Assembly: GCA_945870185.1 (NCBI GenBank)
Contig: CAMBRK010000001.1
Location: 1 to 64,000, forward strand
Direction: 5' to 3'
Length of the DNA stretch: 64,000 bases
Origin: Aureispira sp. CCB-QB1
GTDB lineage: Bacteria; Bacteroidota; Bacteroidia; Chitinophagales; Saprospiraceae
The position numbers were made by a program, and so were the translations under genes. Shown piece by piece: positions 37,900 through 47,086 of this stretch; positions within the stretch are counted from its first letter, which is position 1; every line of letters starts with the position of its first letter. Under the pieces are notes generated by a model that had not been told where the DNA came from, made no database searches, and saw only the letters and a program-made list of their open reading frames with translations.

Positions 37900-37997
37900 T
37901 GTGCACTACTTTATGCATGCATAGTATTCTTATATTGTGATTGCAATAATTTGTAGAGTTATTTTATTTTTTTACCTTTCGCCTTATTTTCAGTGCA

Positions 37998-38582
37998 ATG
38001 GGAAGATTAGTCCGTATTTTATTATATGCTTTTATCATTTTGATACTGTACTTTTGGATTACAGCTATAGTCCGATCCTATCAAAAAAGAGAAGAAGTCC
38101 AAACGATCAAAGAAGTCGAAGTAGTAGATACTACCGCTTCGAGTACAGAGATTGATACTACTTTAATCGGTGGTGATGCACTGACAAATGAGCAAATAAT
38201 CGATGGAACATTGGACTACGAAGCACTTGACGATAAAGTGCAAGAAATAGAAAAGAAACAAGAAGTAAAAAAGGCGAAAGAGGCTCAAAGTAGTAATGAT
38301 GTAGCAAAAAATGCTAAAGCCCCAAAACCTGTAAAAAATATAGTGTCAGGTGATGGTGGCTCATATATGGTTATGGCCGGTAGTTATCTTTTGAAAGATA
38401 ATGCGGAAAAAATGGTTAAAAAACTAAAGTCAATGGGTTATAAAGATGCCAAAATCGTTGTATTTACTTCATCTGGTTATCATTCAGTGGTAGCACTCTC
38501 TTATGCATCAGAAAGTAGTGCTAAATCAGCGGCTGCGAGTTTGAAAAGTAAGGGTGTAGATTGTTTTGTAAGATCAAGATAA
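37998..38582 (+). CDS. Membrane-anchored SPOR domain protein
   Basis: A 194-residue protein. One N-terminal membrane helix (about residues 4-24, 'LVRILLYAFIILILYFWITAIV') is followed by a Glu/Lys-rich linker and a C-terminal SPOR domain from about 120 ('GSYMVMAGSYLLKDNAEKMVKKLKSMGYKDAKIVVFTSSGYHSVVALSYASESSAKSAAASLKSKGVDCFVRS'). SPOR domains bind peptidoglycan stripped of stem peptides and localise proteins to the division site. This looks like a division-related bitopic inner-membrane protein; its exact role is unknown. It starts after the terminator of the giant gene and ends 19 bp before the SRAP gene. Confidence 0.9.
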   Translation: MGRLVRILLYAFIILILYFWITAIVRSYQKREEVQTIKEVEVVDTTASSTEIDTTLIGGDALTNEQIIDGTLDYEALDDKVQEIEKKQEVKKAKEAQSSNDVAKNAKAPKPVKNIVSGDGGSYMVMAGSYLLKDNAEKMVKKLKSMGYKDAKIVVFTSSGYHSVVALSYASESSAKSAAASLKSKGVDCFVRSR

Positions 38583-38601
38583 TTTTAAAGTTTATTTGTA
38601 A

Positions 38602-39321
38602 ATGTGTGGTCGCTCCTCCTTAACTAAGACTGAGAAAGAAATTGAAGCACGGTTTAAAGCGACTTTCTATTCTGAAGAACTAGAAAGATACAACCCATTA
38701 CCCAATTATAACGTAGCACCTACCCAAATGATGCCTGTAATCACACAGGACGATGCGCAGCACATAAGGATCTTAAGATGGGGACTTATCCCATTTTGGG
38801 CTAAAGAAAGCGCTATTGGGGCAAAAATGATCAATGCTAGAAGCGAGTCATTAACTGAAAAGACCGCATTTAAAAATTTACTCAAATCTCATCGGTGTAT
38901 CATACCCATGGATGGATTTTATGAATGGAAAAAGGTAGGAAAGCAAAAAGTGCCTTACAGAATGATAACTATAGATCAGGATATCTTTGGAGTTGCTGGT
39001 CTTTGGGATAGTTGGAAAGATCCAACATCAGATGAGATACTGCATTCTTTTACCGTAATCACAGTCGGAGCAAATAAACTTATGGAAGCCATTCATGATA
39101 GAATGCCAGCCATACTGACCAAAGCCAATGAACGTATTTGGTTAGATCAGGAGATCAAACCACAAGATGCCATACAATTATTGTTGCCATATGCTGAACA
39201 GGATATGAAAGCGTATCGGGTTTCTCCCAAAATCAATAGTGTGAAAGAAAGAGATAGTGATTTAATAGATGATTTTGGTGATGCAGAAGGAACTATCACA
39301 ACTCAACTGTCACTTTTCTAA
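38602..39321 (+). CDS. yedK: SRAP / YedK (HMCES-like) abasic-site crosslinking protein
   Basis: A 239-residue SOS-response-associated peptidase (SRAP) protein. It opens MCGRSSL; Cys2 becomes the N-terminal residue after Met removal and forms the thiazolidine bond with abasic sites in single-stranded DNA. Other conserved parts are 'YNVAPTQMMPVI' (Asn), 'RWGLIPFWAKE', 'MINARSESLTEKTAFK', 'CIIPMDGFYEWKK' (the Glu of YEW) and 'HDRMPAIL' (catalytic His). The family shields abasic sites at replication forks. Full length, cytoplasmic; a hairpin-rich intergenic region follows. Confidence 0.95.
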   Translation: MCGRSSLTKTEKEIEARFKATFYSEELERYNPLPNYNVAPTQMMPVITQDDAQHIRILRWGLIPFWAKESAIGAKMINARSESLTEKTAFKNLLKSHRCIIPMDGFYEWKKVGKQKVPYRMITIDQDIFGVAGLWDSWKDPTSDEILHSFTVITVGANKLMEAIHDRMPAILTKANERIWLDQEIKPQDAIQLLLPYAEQDMKAYRVSPKINSVKERDSDLIDDFGDAEGTITTQLSLF

Positions 39322-39423
39322 GATTAAGTCTAAGATAGAGACTAAAGAAAAGACTAAGATTAAGGAAATTTCACTCCCGATAGCTCTTGGAATCCACAAT
39401 TCCACAAATTCATAAATGGATAT

Positions 39424-39482
39424 AAAAAAAATAGCCCGTGGAGACGAAACCACGGGCATTACTCAATTTAATAACCAAAACT
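39424..39482 (-). ncRNA. Candidate small RNA unit A (minus strand)
   Basis: Read on the minus strand: a conserved block AGTTTTGGTTATTAAATTG (39464-39482), then 6 bases later a hairpin GCCCGTGG/CCACGGGC (stem arms 39450-39457 and 39434-39441) and a U-run (39424-39433). That is the layout of a short transcript ending in a rho-independent terminator. No good -7 box is seen in front of this copy (the nearest is AATATTTG). The 19-base block is repeated exactly in unit B. Confidence 0.45.
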
Positions 39483-39594
39483 CATACTCTTAGTAATTCA
39501 ATTATCATGCCAAATATTTTCATATAGTTTAATATGACTATTTGTAAATGAATTACTATATATTTTTAAATCCTTTTTACGGGACAATGAAGTT

Positions 39595-39661
39595 CAAAAA
39601 ATAGTGCTCGTGACTTTTCACGAGCAACTACGAATTTTACAATTTAATAACCAAAACTTAC
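39595..39661 (-). ncRNA. Candidate small RNA unit B (minus strand) with promoter
   Basis: Read on the minus strand: a -7 box TATCTTTG at 39668-39675, transcription expected from about 39661, the same 19-base block AGTTTTGGTTATTAAATTG (39640-39658), then a 9-bp hairpin TGCTCGTGA/TCACGAGCA (39605-39613 with 39618-39626) and a U-run (39595-39600). The hairpin sequence differs completely from unit A but holds the same position and function, while the 5' block is identical. Confidence 0.5.
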
Positions 39662-39983
39662 ACAGTGCAAAGATATAACATATTAACTATATATTGTATG
39701 TGTAAAGTCATTTATTTTAACGTTTTTAATATATTTATTATTATGTATTTATAAATAGTTGATATATAGTATTAAATGAATATATAATTATTAATATGTT
39801 ATAAATAAAATATATGTTTTATACTGAAATTGTTTGTTTTGTATGTTGTATTATGATTATCCATATGTATTTGCTTTAGACGATAAAGTTAAAATTTTCA
39901 TAAAAGACAATTATCCATCAATTGTTTATATTTTAGAACGTTTACTATTTGTAGTAATTTATTAATCCAATCAATAAAATCTT

Positions 39984-40721
39984 ATGAAAAAGTTTTTTTG
40001 TGCTGTAATAATGTTAGCCATAACGACCTTGAGTTCTTATGGACAAAACAATGGAAATGTTCCCACAGATAAAATATTAAGGAAAGTAGCTTGGAACTAT
40101 GAAGGTGGATTAGGGTATCAATATTTTGACCCTTCAGCGCTTAAAGGTTCGCTTCGGGCAAATAATTATGGTTCTGATCTTTCAAGTAGTTTGATTCTTT
40201 TTAACTATGGTTTAGGTGCTGTCTTTTTTGATAAATTATACACAGGTTTGAATTTTGAAGCAGGTTCTACTTCTGATTTTATGAGGTCTGGAACTAGTGT
40301 TAGCCTTTCGAAGTTTGGAGCTGGACTAAAATTGGGTTACGATATTTGGGCCAATAAAAGCCATAAAGTTTCATTGTTGTATCAATTAGGAATAGATGGC
40401 AATGAGCTAAGTCTTGTTGATAATGTCAGGGCATTACCTGATTTTGGTGCGGCCTTAGATCAAAGGACATCACATTCATTATATAGTGGCAATGTATCCA
40501 ATAGGTTTTTGGTCAGATATGATTATTTATTTAAACAAAAACAAGACGAAAAAGCTGTGATGACGCCTGCTTTGGGTATCGAACTCGGTTATAGTGCTGC
40601 GGGCAACAATAGCTGGGATGATGTCGTCAATGGTCCTGAAATTAATAATAGTGGTATGTTTGCAAACCTGGTTTTTTCCACGAGAATGAAAAAGTATAAA
40701 ACGCCAAAAAGCAAACTTTAA
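39984..40721 (+). CDS. Exported protein, probable outer-membrane beta-barrel
   Basis: A 245-residue protein with a signal peptide (MKKFFCAVIMLAITTLSSYGQ) and barrel-like strand alternation ('WNYEGGLGYQYFDPS', 'LFNYGLGAVFFDKLYTGLNFEAGS', 'FGAGLKLGYDIWANKSHKVSLLYQLGI', 'PALGIELGYSAAGNN', 'GMFANLVFSTRMKK'). The length suits an 8- to 10-stranded barrel. No known family. Its stop overlaps the end of the convergent PIF1-like helicase gene by 4 bp. Confidence 0.75.
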   Translation: MKKFFCAVIMLAITTLSSYGQNNGNVPTDKILRKVAWNYEGGLGYQYFDPSALKGSLRANNYGSDLSSSLILFNYGLGAVFFDKLYTGLNFEAGSTSDFMRSGTSVSLSKFGAGLKLGYDIWANKSHKVSLLYQLGIDGNELSLVDNVRALPDFGAALDQRTSHSLYSGNVSNRFLVRYDYLFKQKQDEKAVMTPALGIELGYSAAGNNSWDDVVNGPEINNSGMFANLVFSTRMKKYKTPKSKL

Positions 40722-42016
40722 CTGAGGTATTTGATTTGCTCATAATACTCAGTGATGCGTTCGTCTACAATGATGTCTCGATTACGCAAAGGTTGTTTAA
40801 GCACGATGCCTTGTAGTGTGCGACATCTGCTCAGGGCTACATAAGTTTGTCCACTTTCGAAAGCTCCGCCACCCATATCTATAATGACTCTTTCAAAAGT
40901 TTTACCTTGACTTTTGTGAATCGTGATAGCCCATGCTAATTTGATTGGGTATTGCTTGAAAGTACCGATGGTTTTTGTGGTGATCATTCCTGGCTTTTCG
41001 GGATCGTTCTCATATTTTATGATCTCCCATTCTTGTTTTTCTAGATCAATGATTTTTTCATCTTCGCGATCGTCAAGTATTTTGATCTTGATATTATCTT
41101 CGCTGAGATCTGTAATGATACCTATACTACCATTGACAAACTGCTTTTGTAGGTCGTTTTTTACAAACATGACTTGAGCTCCTATTTTGAGAAATAAATT
41201 AAACTCAGTAGGGTAGAGCTGCGGGTTGAATTCGCCTGCAACACTTGCCTGAAATGATATAGCAGGAAAAGGTATCGCTTTGATTTCAGCTTCATTGATA
41301 TTATTGGCAATATCATTTCGGGACGATAGCGTGATGTAAAATGCCTTGTCTTCTGGCAACGGTTGGTGTCTTTCATTGAGATACATAAAGTCTTCATAGT
41401 CCATATTGTTGAGTCGTATATTGTCTAGCAGATTGATAAAGTTTCTTTCTTCCTGTCTATATACATGGAGCAACTCGATCATTTTCAGATCTACCGACCG
41501 CATCACATGCGCTGAAAAGAAGTACGGAGTAGGGTAGGTCGTACGGAAATACTCTTTTTCAAATGGTGTGGAGACCACGGGAGGCAATTGGAATAGGTCA
41601 CCAAAAAATATCATCTGTACACCACCAAAAGGCAAGTTTATATTTCTGTTAATGCGCAAAAAATAATCAATATTGTCTATAATATCTGCTCTGACCATGG
41701 ATATTTCGTCAATGATGATCATGTCAAGATTGACGTAGATTTTGTAATTTTTTCTTCTTTCGATTTCTGATCTATTCAAGATTCTAGGTGGAAATCCAAA
41801 AAATGAATGTATGGTTTGACCTTTTACATTGAGCGCAGCTATCCCTGTGGGAGCCAAAGTCACTACGCGTTTCTTAGAAGTATTGCGAAAAACTTGGAGT
41901 AATGTCGATTTTCCGGTGCCCGCACGTCCTGTAATGAAAAGCGGGTCGGAGGTGTATTCCATTTGGTCCAGAATACCTTTAAACTCATCACTCAATGTGA
42001 TCGGTGACTTCATCAT
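40718..42016 (-). CDS. PIF1-like/RecD-type AAA helicase
   Basis: A 432-residue SF1 helicase. Motif I ITGRAGTGKST lies at about residues 28-38, followed by 'RVVTLAPTGIAALNVKGQTIHSFFGFPPRIL' (motif Ia region), Walker B 'LDMIIIDEISMVRADIIDNID', 'FGGVQMIFFGDLFQLPPVV' (motif III) and the UvrD_C_2-type end 'PIKLAWAITIHKSQGKTFERVIIDMGGGAFESGQTYVALSRCRTLQGIVL'. This is the compact bacterial PIF1/Dda-like form, lacking accessory domains. Likely a 5'-3' DNA helicase in repair or replication-fork handling. Start ATG at 42016 (another at 42013). Followed by a barrel gene on the same strand upstream. Confidence 0.92.
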   Translation of the reverse strand: MMKSPITLSDEFKGILDQMEYTSDPLFITGRAGTGKSTLLQVFRNTSKKRVVTLAPTGIAALNVKGQTIHSFFGFPPRILNRSEIERRKNYKIYVNLDMIIIDEISMVRADIIDNIDYFLRINRNINLPFGGVQMIFFGDLFQLPPVVSTPFEKEYFRTTYPTPYFFSAHVMRSVDLKMIELLHVYRQEERNFINLLDNIRLNNMDYEDFMYLNERHQPLPEDKAFYITLSSRNDIANNINEAEIKAIPFPAISFQASVAGEFNPQLYPTEFNLFLKIGAQVMFVKNDLQKQFVNGSIGIITDLSEDNIKIKILDDREDEKIIDLEKQEWEIIKYENDPEKPGMITTKTIGTFKQYPIKLAWAITIHKSQGKTFERVIIDMGGGAFESGQTYVALSRCRTLQGIVLKQPLRNRDIIVDERITEYYEQIKYLS

Positions 42017-42035
42017 TTATGGTCCGTTTATGCTA

Positions 42036-42749
42036 TTACCTTCTACGTATTTTTCCTTTGGTATAATCTGGTCTGAAACCTACTCTAATTGTAAACTGTA
42101 AGTTTTTTGGATTGGCCGTAGCGTTGACAGTAGTGGCCACGGCATTGGGTATATTTTCCCAAGGAACACCGGAATGAAAATAATATGAGACTATGGGCGT
42201 TATAGTGATCAAATCATTGATACCAATATCGAGTCCTATCCCAATGCCTGCACGAAAGATGACACTCTTGACTTCGTCACTTTGCAATGTTGCATTATCA
42301 GTTGGATTGGTGTTACTCGTCAAATATCCCACACCTGGCGTAAAATGAAAAAACAGTCCTTTATTTATCGATGGGCCTTGCTTAGAGAATGTGGGACAGT
42401 CACAGTCGCCTTCCATATCTAAGGCATAGATTTGGCTATGGAAATTAAAATGATATCCGGTCAGCGTGATATGATCTATATTGTGTAAACCATTCAGCGT
42501 AGTTTTGGAAGTGCTGTAGGCTATCTCAGGCATAAATTCGACCCGTCTTTTTTTGAGCCTAAACCAATAGTCAAGTCCCACTTCATATCCTGTGTTAAAT
42601 ATTTGATTTGTATTACTATTGGAGTTGAAAATACTGTTGTCCCATTTCGAATAGGACTGGTTGTTGTATTTGGCTCTTAGGCCAAATTGGGAGTAGGAGG
42701 TTTGTGTGATTATTACAAAAACTATTAGAAATAAAACTCTGTTATTCAT
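42036..42749 (-). CDS. Exported protein, probable outer-membrane beta-barrel
   Basis: A 237-residue protein with a signal peptide (MNNRVLFLIVFVIITQTSYSQ) and barrel-type strands ('FNTGYEVGLDYWFRLKKRRVEFMPEIAYS', 'TGYHFNFHSQIYALD', 'GLFFHFTPGVGYLTS', 'VIFRAGIGIGLDIGIND', 'ITPIVSYYFHSG', 'LQFTIRVGFRPDY'). A periplasmic loop holds two Cys ('GDCDCPTF'). Generic porin/OmpA-barrel-like; no family identified. It starts 19 bp upstream of the PIF1-like gene and may be cotranscribed with it. Confidence 0.75.
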   Translation of the reverse strand: MNNRVLFLIVFVIITQTSYSQFGLRAKYNNQSYSKWDNSIFNSNSNTNQIFNTGYEVGLDYWFRLKKRRVEFMPEIAYSTSKTTLNGLHNIDHITLTGYHFNFHSQIYALDMEGDCDCPTFSKQGPSINKGLFFHFTPGVGYLTSNTNPTDNATLQSDEVKSVIFRAGIGIGLDIGINDLITITPIVSYYFHSGVPWENIPNAVATTVNATANPKNLQFTIRVGFRPDYTKGKIRRR

Positions 42750-43247
42750 ATTAAGACAATTACTATAACAGAACGCTAAGAACTCGTTTAATGTTTTATT
42801 TCTGTAGGGTTTAAAATGATATTTGTTGTAATACTTACGAGTACAACAAAACTTAACACTGTAGCGTAATTAGGAAGGTAAAATCTGAACTATTTATCAT
42901 GTTTGTAGCTATTAATTAACGGTAATCCTATTACTTTGAACTTTGTTATTTAGGAAATTTGTTAATTCTTTATCCTCGTACAGAGTACTGAAATTTAAAC
43001 TCTAAAAATCGTTATCAGTATTATAAATTCGTAAGCGAAAATGCTTGGCATCAACCAATTTTTTAAAATTTTCTTCTTCTATAGTTAATCTACTCCTGCG
43101 GGTACTAAATTTCGATTAAAAGCTGAGTTATGTGAAGACCACGACTGTGAAAATGTAAAATTGGCAGATTTGGAGTTTACGATTTAAGTTGTACCATAAT
43201 GATAATGGTAGAAACTGTTATCTCTAATTTTTACATGGTCTTATAAT
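42750..43247. other. Intergenic region, 498 bp
   Basis: No complete gene. A perfect 9-bp inverted repeat TTTGTTGTA/TACAACAAA lies at 42822-42830 and 42842-42850 without a T-tail. A short open stretch ending at a TAA near 43185 has coding-like composition ('ELCEDHDCENVKLADLEF') but has a stop only about 34 codons earlier, so it is at most a remnant. Confidence 0.6.
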
Positions 43248-46200
43248 CTACTCCGTCTTAATAAACTTCTCCACTATTTTTGTACCTGAATGAGTGACGA
43301 TGTGTAAGAAATAAACACCTGAAATCAGACCTTCTGTATTTATTGAAGTGGCATTGGATAATTCGGAGATTACATTTCCTACATGGTCTATAACTTGAAC
43401 ATCGTAACCATACATGGATTCTATTCCGTCTAGAAAAAGCACACTTTTTGTTGGGTTAGGATATACTTTTATGCGATGATCAGCGTTTTCATCAACAGCA
43501 TTAGTTGCAGGACTACCAAGTACCGATATATTATTGAAAGTAACCCTTTTACCATTCTCAGTCTTCAAGTCTTGGCCTTTAAATCTAATTCTGAAATTTA
43601 GATTTTTATTATTCTTGGCATCTTGTGCAGATTTGAGATCTATGGTAAATAAACTGTACTCACTACTTAATGCCACTTTGGACGAAGGTGATAAAATAGG
43701 AGACCAGATAGCATTGCCAGTATGATAGTCTACTATAAGCGAATCTACAGCACCTTCATCTTTGGCGGCAAATATCAATTTAATATCTTTGAATCCTGTA
43801 GTAGGTGCCCACAAGATAATTTGATTTTCTTGATCCGCTTCGAATGGTTGTTTGATTTGGATACCCCTCATTTCAGTAGCATTATAAGGCTTATTCTCAT
43901 GGATACTGGCTTGATAATTGATATCTGTAGGGGCATTCCTTCTTTCCATGGATGCCTTACGATACAATGGATGGCCATCTGAAAACGGATAGCCTTTATA
44001 AGCTGAATTAAATGTCAATTTTGAAGAAGAAGTGGCTGCGTAACTTGAATTCACTTCGAGTAAAGGCAAATCATTTGCAATTTTGGTGTCAAAGTACCAA
44101 TAATGAATGATTTGTACATTTTCTATTTTTTGGAAATGGGCAGTAATGTTGCTTGTACCAGATAGAGATAAAGTAATTTTTTGATCTTTTGAATTAGAAA
44201 TACCTGACCAATGACTAAATTCATAACCATTAGCTGGCTTAGCTTCCAGTGTTATAGGAATATTGGCAAAGTATCGCCCTATCCAGGGATAAGGATTATC
44301 AGAAACACCTATGGTTTTAGGATTCAAATCTATCGTGTTTATTTTAACAAAGCCTTGATTTGGACCTGTAGTATTGATGTTTAAAAGGTAGGATTGGTCA
44401 AGGCCTAAGGTCGATTTCAGGTGGTCAAACTGTGATTCAGTTCGGCCTAATGCAAAAATTTTAAGATCTTTTACATTGGATATCCAAGAAGATATGGAAA
44501 TTGGTCTACGCCATCTATTGATGTGTTCTTGTATTTCTGTATCAATCTCTAGGGCAAAGGAGTCGATCATCATATGAACATGTGAGACAGCATATCGAGA
44601 ATTGAGCAGGTCGCAATACCGATTGATAAAATAGTTTTTAAAAGTGGCATTGTCCATGAGCTTTCGCAATATTAAGGTAGACCAAGCAGGATTGGGCCAT
44701 TGAGGACCGTTGGGTTCTAGTGCCATTTTCAACGTGTTATGATTGGCACCATCAGAAAGTCCCGGTACATAAAAGAAGGGCAAATTAAATCCAAAATCTG
44801 TATCGAAAGCCACCCAACGCCACCTTCCATCTTTGGCTCCAGCAGCCAGATTGAGATCATTACTTAGGTAGCGCCAATACATATTATTGTTTCCCGGCCA
44901 ATCTGTATTTTTTACATAAATATTGGTCAATTGAAAATCTACAAAACTCTCTATACTTATCCATTGGTTGACTTTGTTGTAGTGGATGGTAGATTGTAGG
45001 TTGTTATTTTTAATGTATTGGATCATGTTATTGTAGTGATCCAAACCTTGTGGATTTCCCCACTTAAAGGCACCATTATTGTCGGCAATACAAATTTCTT
45101 CTTCTTGGATACCATACTTGTATTGAAAGTAGTGATCATTAAACTTATCTCTAATATTATGTATGCCCCAGTATTCTCCGTTAATAAAAAGAAGAGATGG
45201 TTTATAAAATTGCGTTTCAATATTCATATCTTTTGACAATGCCTGGAATAGTGCATCTCTGAACAGGGAGATATCCCAGTCGTTTCCAGAATTACGCAAG
45301 ATAAACTGCTTATACTGGTCAGTAGACTTGTCAGGAAAAAGCTGGTAGTTCAGCACATTTTTTCCGATATGATCTTTATACATGATTCTGATTGACTTAC
45401 GCGGGCGGCTTGTCGTTGTATTCCCATTGAGTTGGATAGATACATGATCTTTAAATGCAAATTGGCCTTCTTTTTCAAAAAAAGAGATATGAGCAGGTCG
45501 TTCCCAGTCTTGTTTAAAGTTGCTATTATTGCCTTCAACATAAATGCCAGTATCTTTACTAAAAAGATGATCAGCATCTGTAGTTAATGAAAAAATAGGG
45601 AGTTTATATTTTTGTTTGGCTTGATTATGAATCAAATATGAAGACACACTTACCGGTCCGGGTGGAGCATCGCTGCGAAAAGCTCTTGCTTTTATCGTGT
45701 TTAGTTTAAATACTTCACCTAGTGGTGGCTGCCATCCTTCGTAATATGGTGGTCCAGGGTCTGGATTGTCATTGGTAGGAATCATCGAGATTTTATTGGG
45801 TTCACCTATCTTGCTCTTGACCAGAATGGGAGTAGTATAGACTGGAGAAGCCACCGTAGGATCAGAACCATCAAGGGTGTACCGTATGGTTACATCAGGT
45901 TCGGATGATGTAAGTGTAAGCTGAATGGCTTCATTGTAAAAGCCATCTGGATGAGAAGTATTTACGTTGTTAAGTAAGCTCGTGTAACCGGGCCCTGTAT
46001 TGCTATTTCCGGCTGTCTGTGATGTGAGGTATCTCCAGGTTTCGCTTCCATCAGGCAATCTACCGAAAGAAACATCTTTTCTTTGGGCTACCATAGGCAT
46101 AGAGTCTATCAGTATACCTTCTGGCGAAAATAAAAAAATGGTCTCATTATCATGATTAATTTTAAAATTGGAATGCAGGATATTTTCTCTTTTGTCCTTA

Positions 46201-46844
46201 TCCGAAGCCCAAACTAAACTGAAAGCACCTGATTGCAGACTTAGTGAAGGAAACGACCATTTCATTTTATCTTTTTTATCATCTGTCAAACTATATCCTA
46301 ACAGGTTTATGGGTAAGTCGGTACCATTATAGATTTCTATCCAATCTTCATAATCATTGTCTTCATCTGTGATTACTCCATTGGTAGCCATGACTTCATT
46401 GATGAGTAGTTTTCCAAATAGATTTGGTGGATTGTCGTCTAAAGTTCCCCATCTGTTGGTAAAAGAAAGTTGGCCATTGCTAAACGTAAGTCTTCGACTA
46501 GGGCTGCCCTGCCATTCTCCCAAATCCCAAGTTGCCATATTGTTTACGATGATAAAAAATTTATACCGATATTCTCCATAGACAACATTAGGTATGTCAA
46601 GGGTATATATTCTATCATTTTCAGGATCTGACATTTTGTAACTAGCTACAGTGCCAGGCATAGGCCAAACAGGATTATTACCTATCCCTTTAGTATTATC
46701 CGCGGATGAACCAGAGACATAAACAGTATGCTTTAAAGGATCAAAATCAATAGCAGTTTTCATATTTACATTAAGGGTCAGGGTGCTTTGACCTTGAAGT
46801 ACCCATGGATTAAAACAAGCTAATACAAGTAAAAGAAAACGCAT
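43248..46844 (-). CDS. Secreted CotH / lamin-tail protein with T9SS type A domain
   Basis: A 1198-residue exported protein. After the signal peptide (about 1-19) comes a CBM-like N-terminal domain, a lamin-tail domain ('LLINEVMATNGVITDEDNDYEDWIEIYNGTDLPINLLGYSLTDD', about 148-270) and a chitobiase C-terminal-like segment ('SSEPDVTIRYTLDGSDPT', about 310-335). A CotH kinase-like domain follows (about 420-760) with 'LPIFSLTTDADHLF', 'RKSIRIMYKDHIGKN', 'FILRNSGNDWDISLFRDAL', 'INGEYWGIHNIRDKF' and 'RWRWVAFDTDFGF'. Then a bacterial repeat ('ANGYEFSHWSG'), and a final T9SS type A domain ('IKVYPNPTKSVLFLDG...ISGVYFLHI'). CotH homologues phosphorylate proteins in spore coats; an extracellular kinase role here is inference. 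Partner genes are not apparent. Confidence 0.9.
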   Translation of the reverse strand: MRFLLLVLACFNPWVLQGQSTLTLNVNMKTAIDFDPLKHTVYVSGSSADNTKGIGNNPVWPMPGTVASYKMSDPENDRIYTLDIPNVVYGEYRYKFFIIVNNMATWDLGEWQGSPSRRLTFSNGQLSFTNRWGTLDDNPPNLFGKLLINEVMATNGVITDEDNDYEDWIEIYNGTDLPINLLGYSLTDDKKDKMKWSFPSLSLQSGAFSLVWASDKDKRENILHSNFKINHDNETIFLFSPEGILIDSMPMVAQRKDVSFGRLPDGSETWRYLTSQTAGNSNTGPGYTSLLNNVNTSHPDGFYNEAIQLTLTSSEPDVTIRYTLDGSDPTVASPVYTTPILVKSKIGEPNKISMIPTNDNPDPGPPYYEGWQPPLGEVFKLNTIKARAFRSDAPPGPVSVSSYLIHNQAKQKYKLPIFSLTTDADHLFSKDTGIYVEGNNSNFKQDWERPAHISFFEKEGQFAFKDHVSIQLNGNTTTSRPRKSIRIMYKDHIGKNVLNYQLFPDKSTDQYKQFILRNSGNDWDISLFRDALFQALSKDMNIETQFYKPSLLFINGEYWGIHNIRDKFNDHYFQYKYGIQEEEICIADNNGAFKWGNPQGLDHYNNMIQYIKNNNLQSTIHYNKVNQWISIESFVDFQLTNIYVKNTDWPGNNNMYWRYLSNDLNLAAGAKDGRWRWVAFDTDFGFNLPFFYVPGLSDGANHNTLKMALEPNGPQWPNPAWSTLILRKLMDNATFKNYFINRYCDLLNSRYAVSHVHMMIDSFALEIDTEIQEHINRWRRPISISSWISNVKDLKIFALGRTESQFDHLKSTLGLDQSYLLNINTTGPNQGFVKINTIDLNPKTIGVSDNPYPWIGRYFANIPITLEAKPANGYEFSHWSGISNSKDQKITLSLSGTSNITAHFQKIENVQIIHYWYFDTKIANDLPLLEVNSSYAATSSSKLTFNSAYKGYPFSDGHPLYRKASMERRNAPTDINYQASIHENKPYNATEMRGIQIKQPFEADQENQIILWAPTTGFKDIKLIFAAKDEGAVDSLIVDYHTGNAIWSPILSPSSKVALSSEYSLFTIDLKSAQDAKNNKNLNFRIRFKGQDLKTENGKRVTFNNISVLGSPATNAVDENADHRIKVYPNPTKSVLFLDGIESMYGYDVQVIDHVGNVISELSNATSINTEGLISGVYFLHIVTHSGTKIVEKFIKTE

Positions 46845-47049
46845 TTGTCAAATTTTATGTAAAAGTAAAGAAAAGTATGCTATTCTTGTCAAAACTAAAC
46901 GTGCTTAAAGAAATTTGATCGTAAATCATACATTAATCATCCATTTAAATTTTGTCAGTGTGGTTGGTAAACTACTTGGGAATATCAGTTTTTAAATCTT
47001 TTTGATCGATCATACCACTGCAACAAATTTTAAAAATAAGTATCAATAA

Positions 47050-47082
47050 TTGCAACAATGTTGCATTAAAGTTGTAATTTTG
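47050..47082 (+). promoter_or_regulatory. Promoter and palindromic operator of the TonB receptor operon
   Basis: A -7 box TAATTTTG (47075-47082) matches TAnnTTTG. The TTG at 47050-47052 sits 22 bp upstream as -33. The perfect palindrome TGCAACAATGTTGCA (47051-47065) overlaps the -33 box, the position of a repressor site. Its TGCAAC..GTTGCA form is of the type bound by Fur-family metal regulators, which is inference. The transcript would start at or near the ATG at 47087. Confidence 0.6.
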
Positions 47083-47086
47083 CAGT

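Larger units (their letters stand above)
39322..39983. other. Intergenic region, 662 bp, with two small-RNA-like units
   Basis: The longest gene-free stretch of the window. Its first 350 bp contain two related hairpin units on the minus strand, annotated separately. The remaining ~310 bp up to the gene at 39984 are extremely AT-rich, with no ORF or clear structure. Confidence 0.7.

Noticed and set aside
39424-39675. A CRISPR array or a pair of simple terminators for neighbouring genes
   Set aside because: There are just two units with different hairpins and no spacers. Both point to the minus strand, where no upstream gene ends, and the identical 5' block is not explained by termination.
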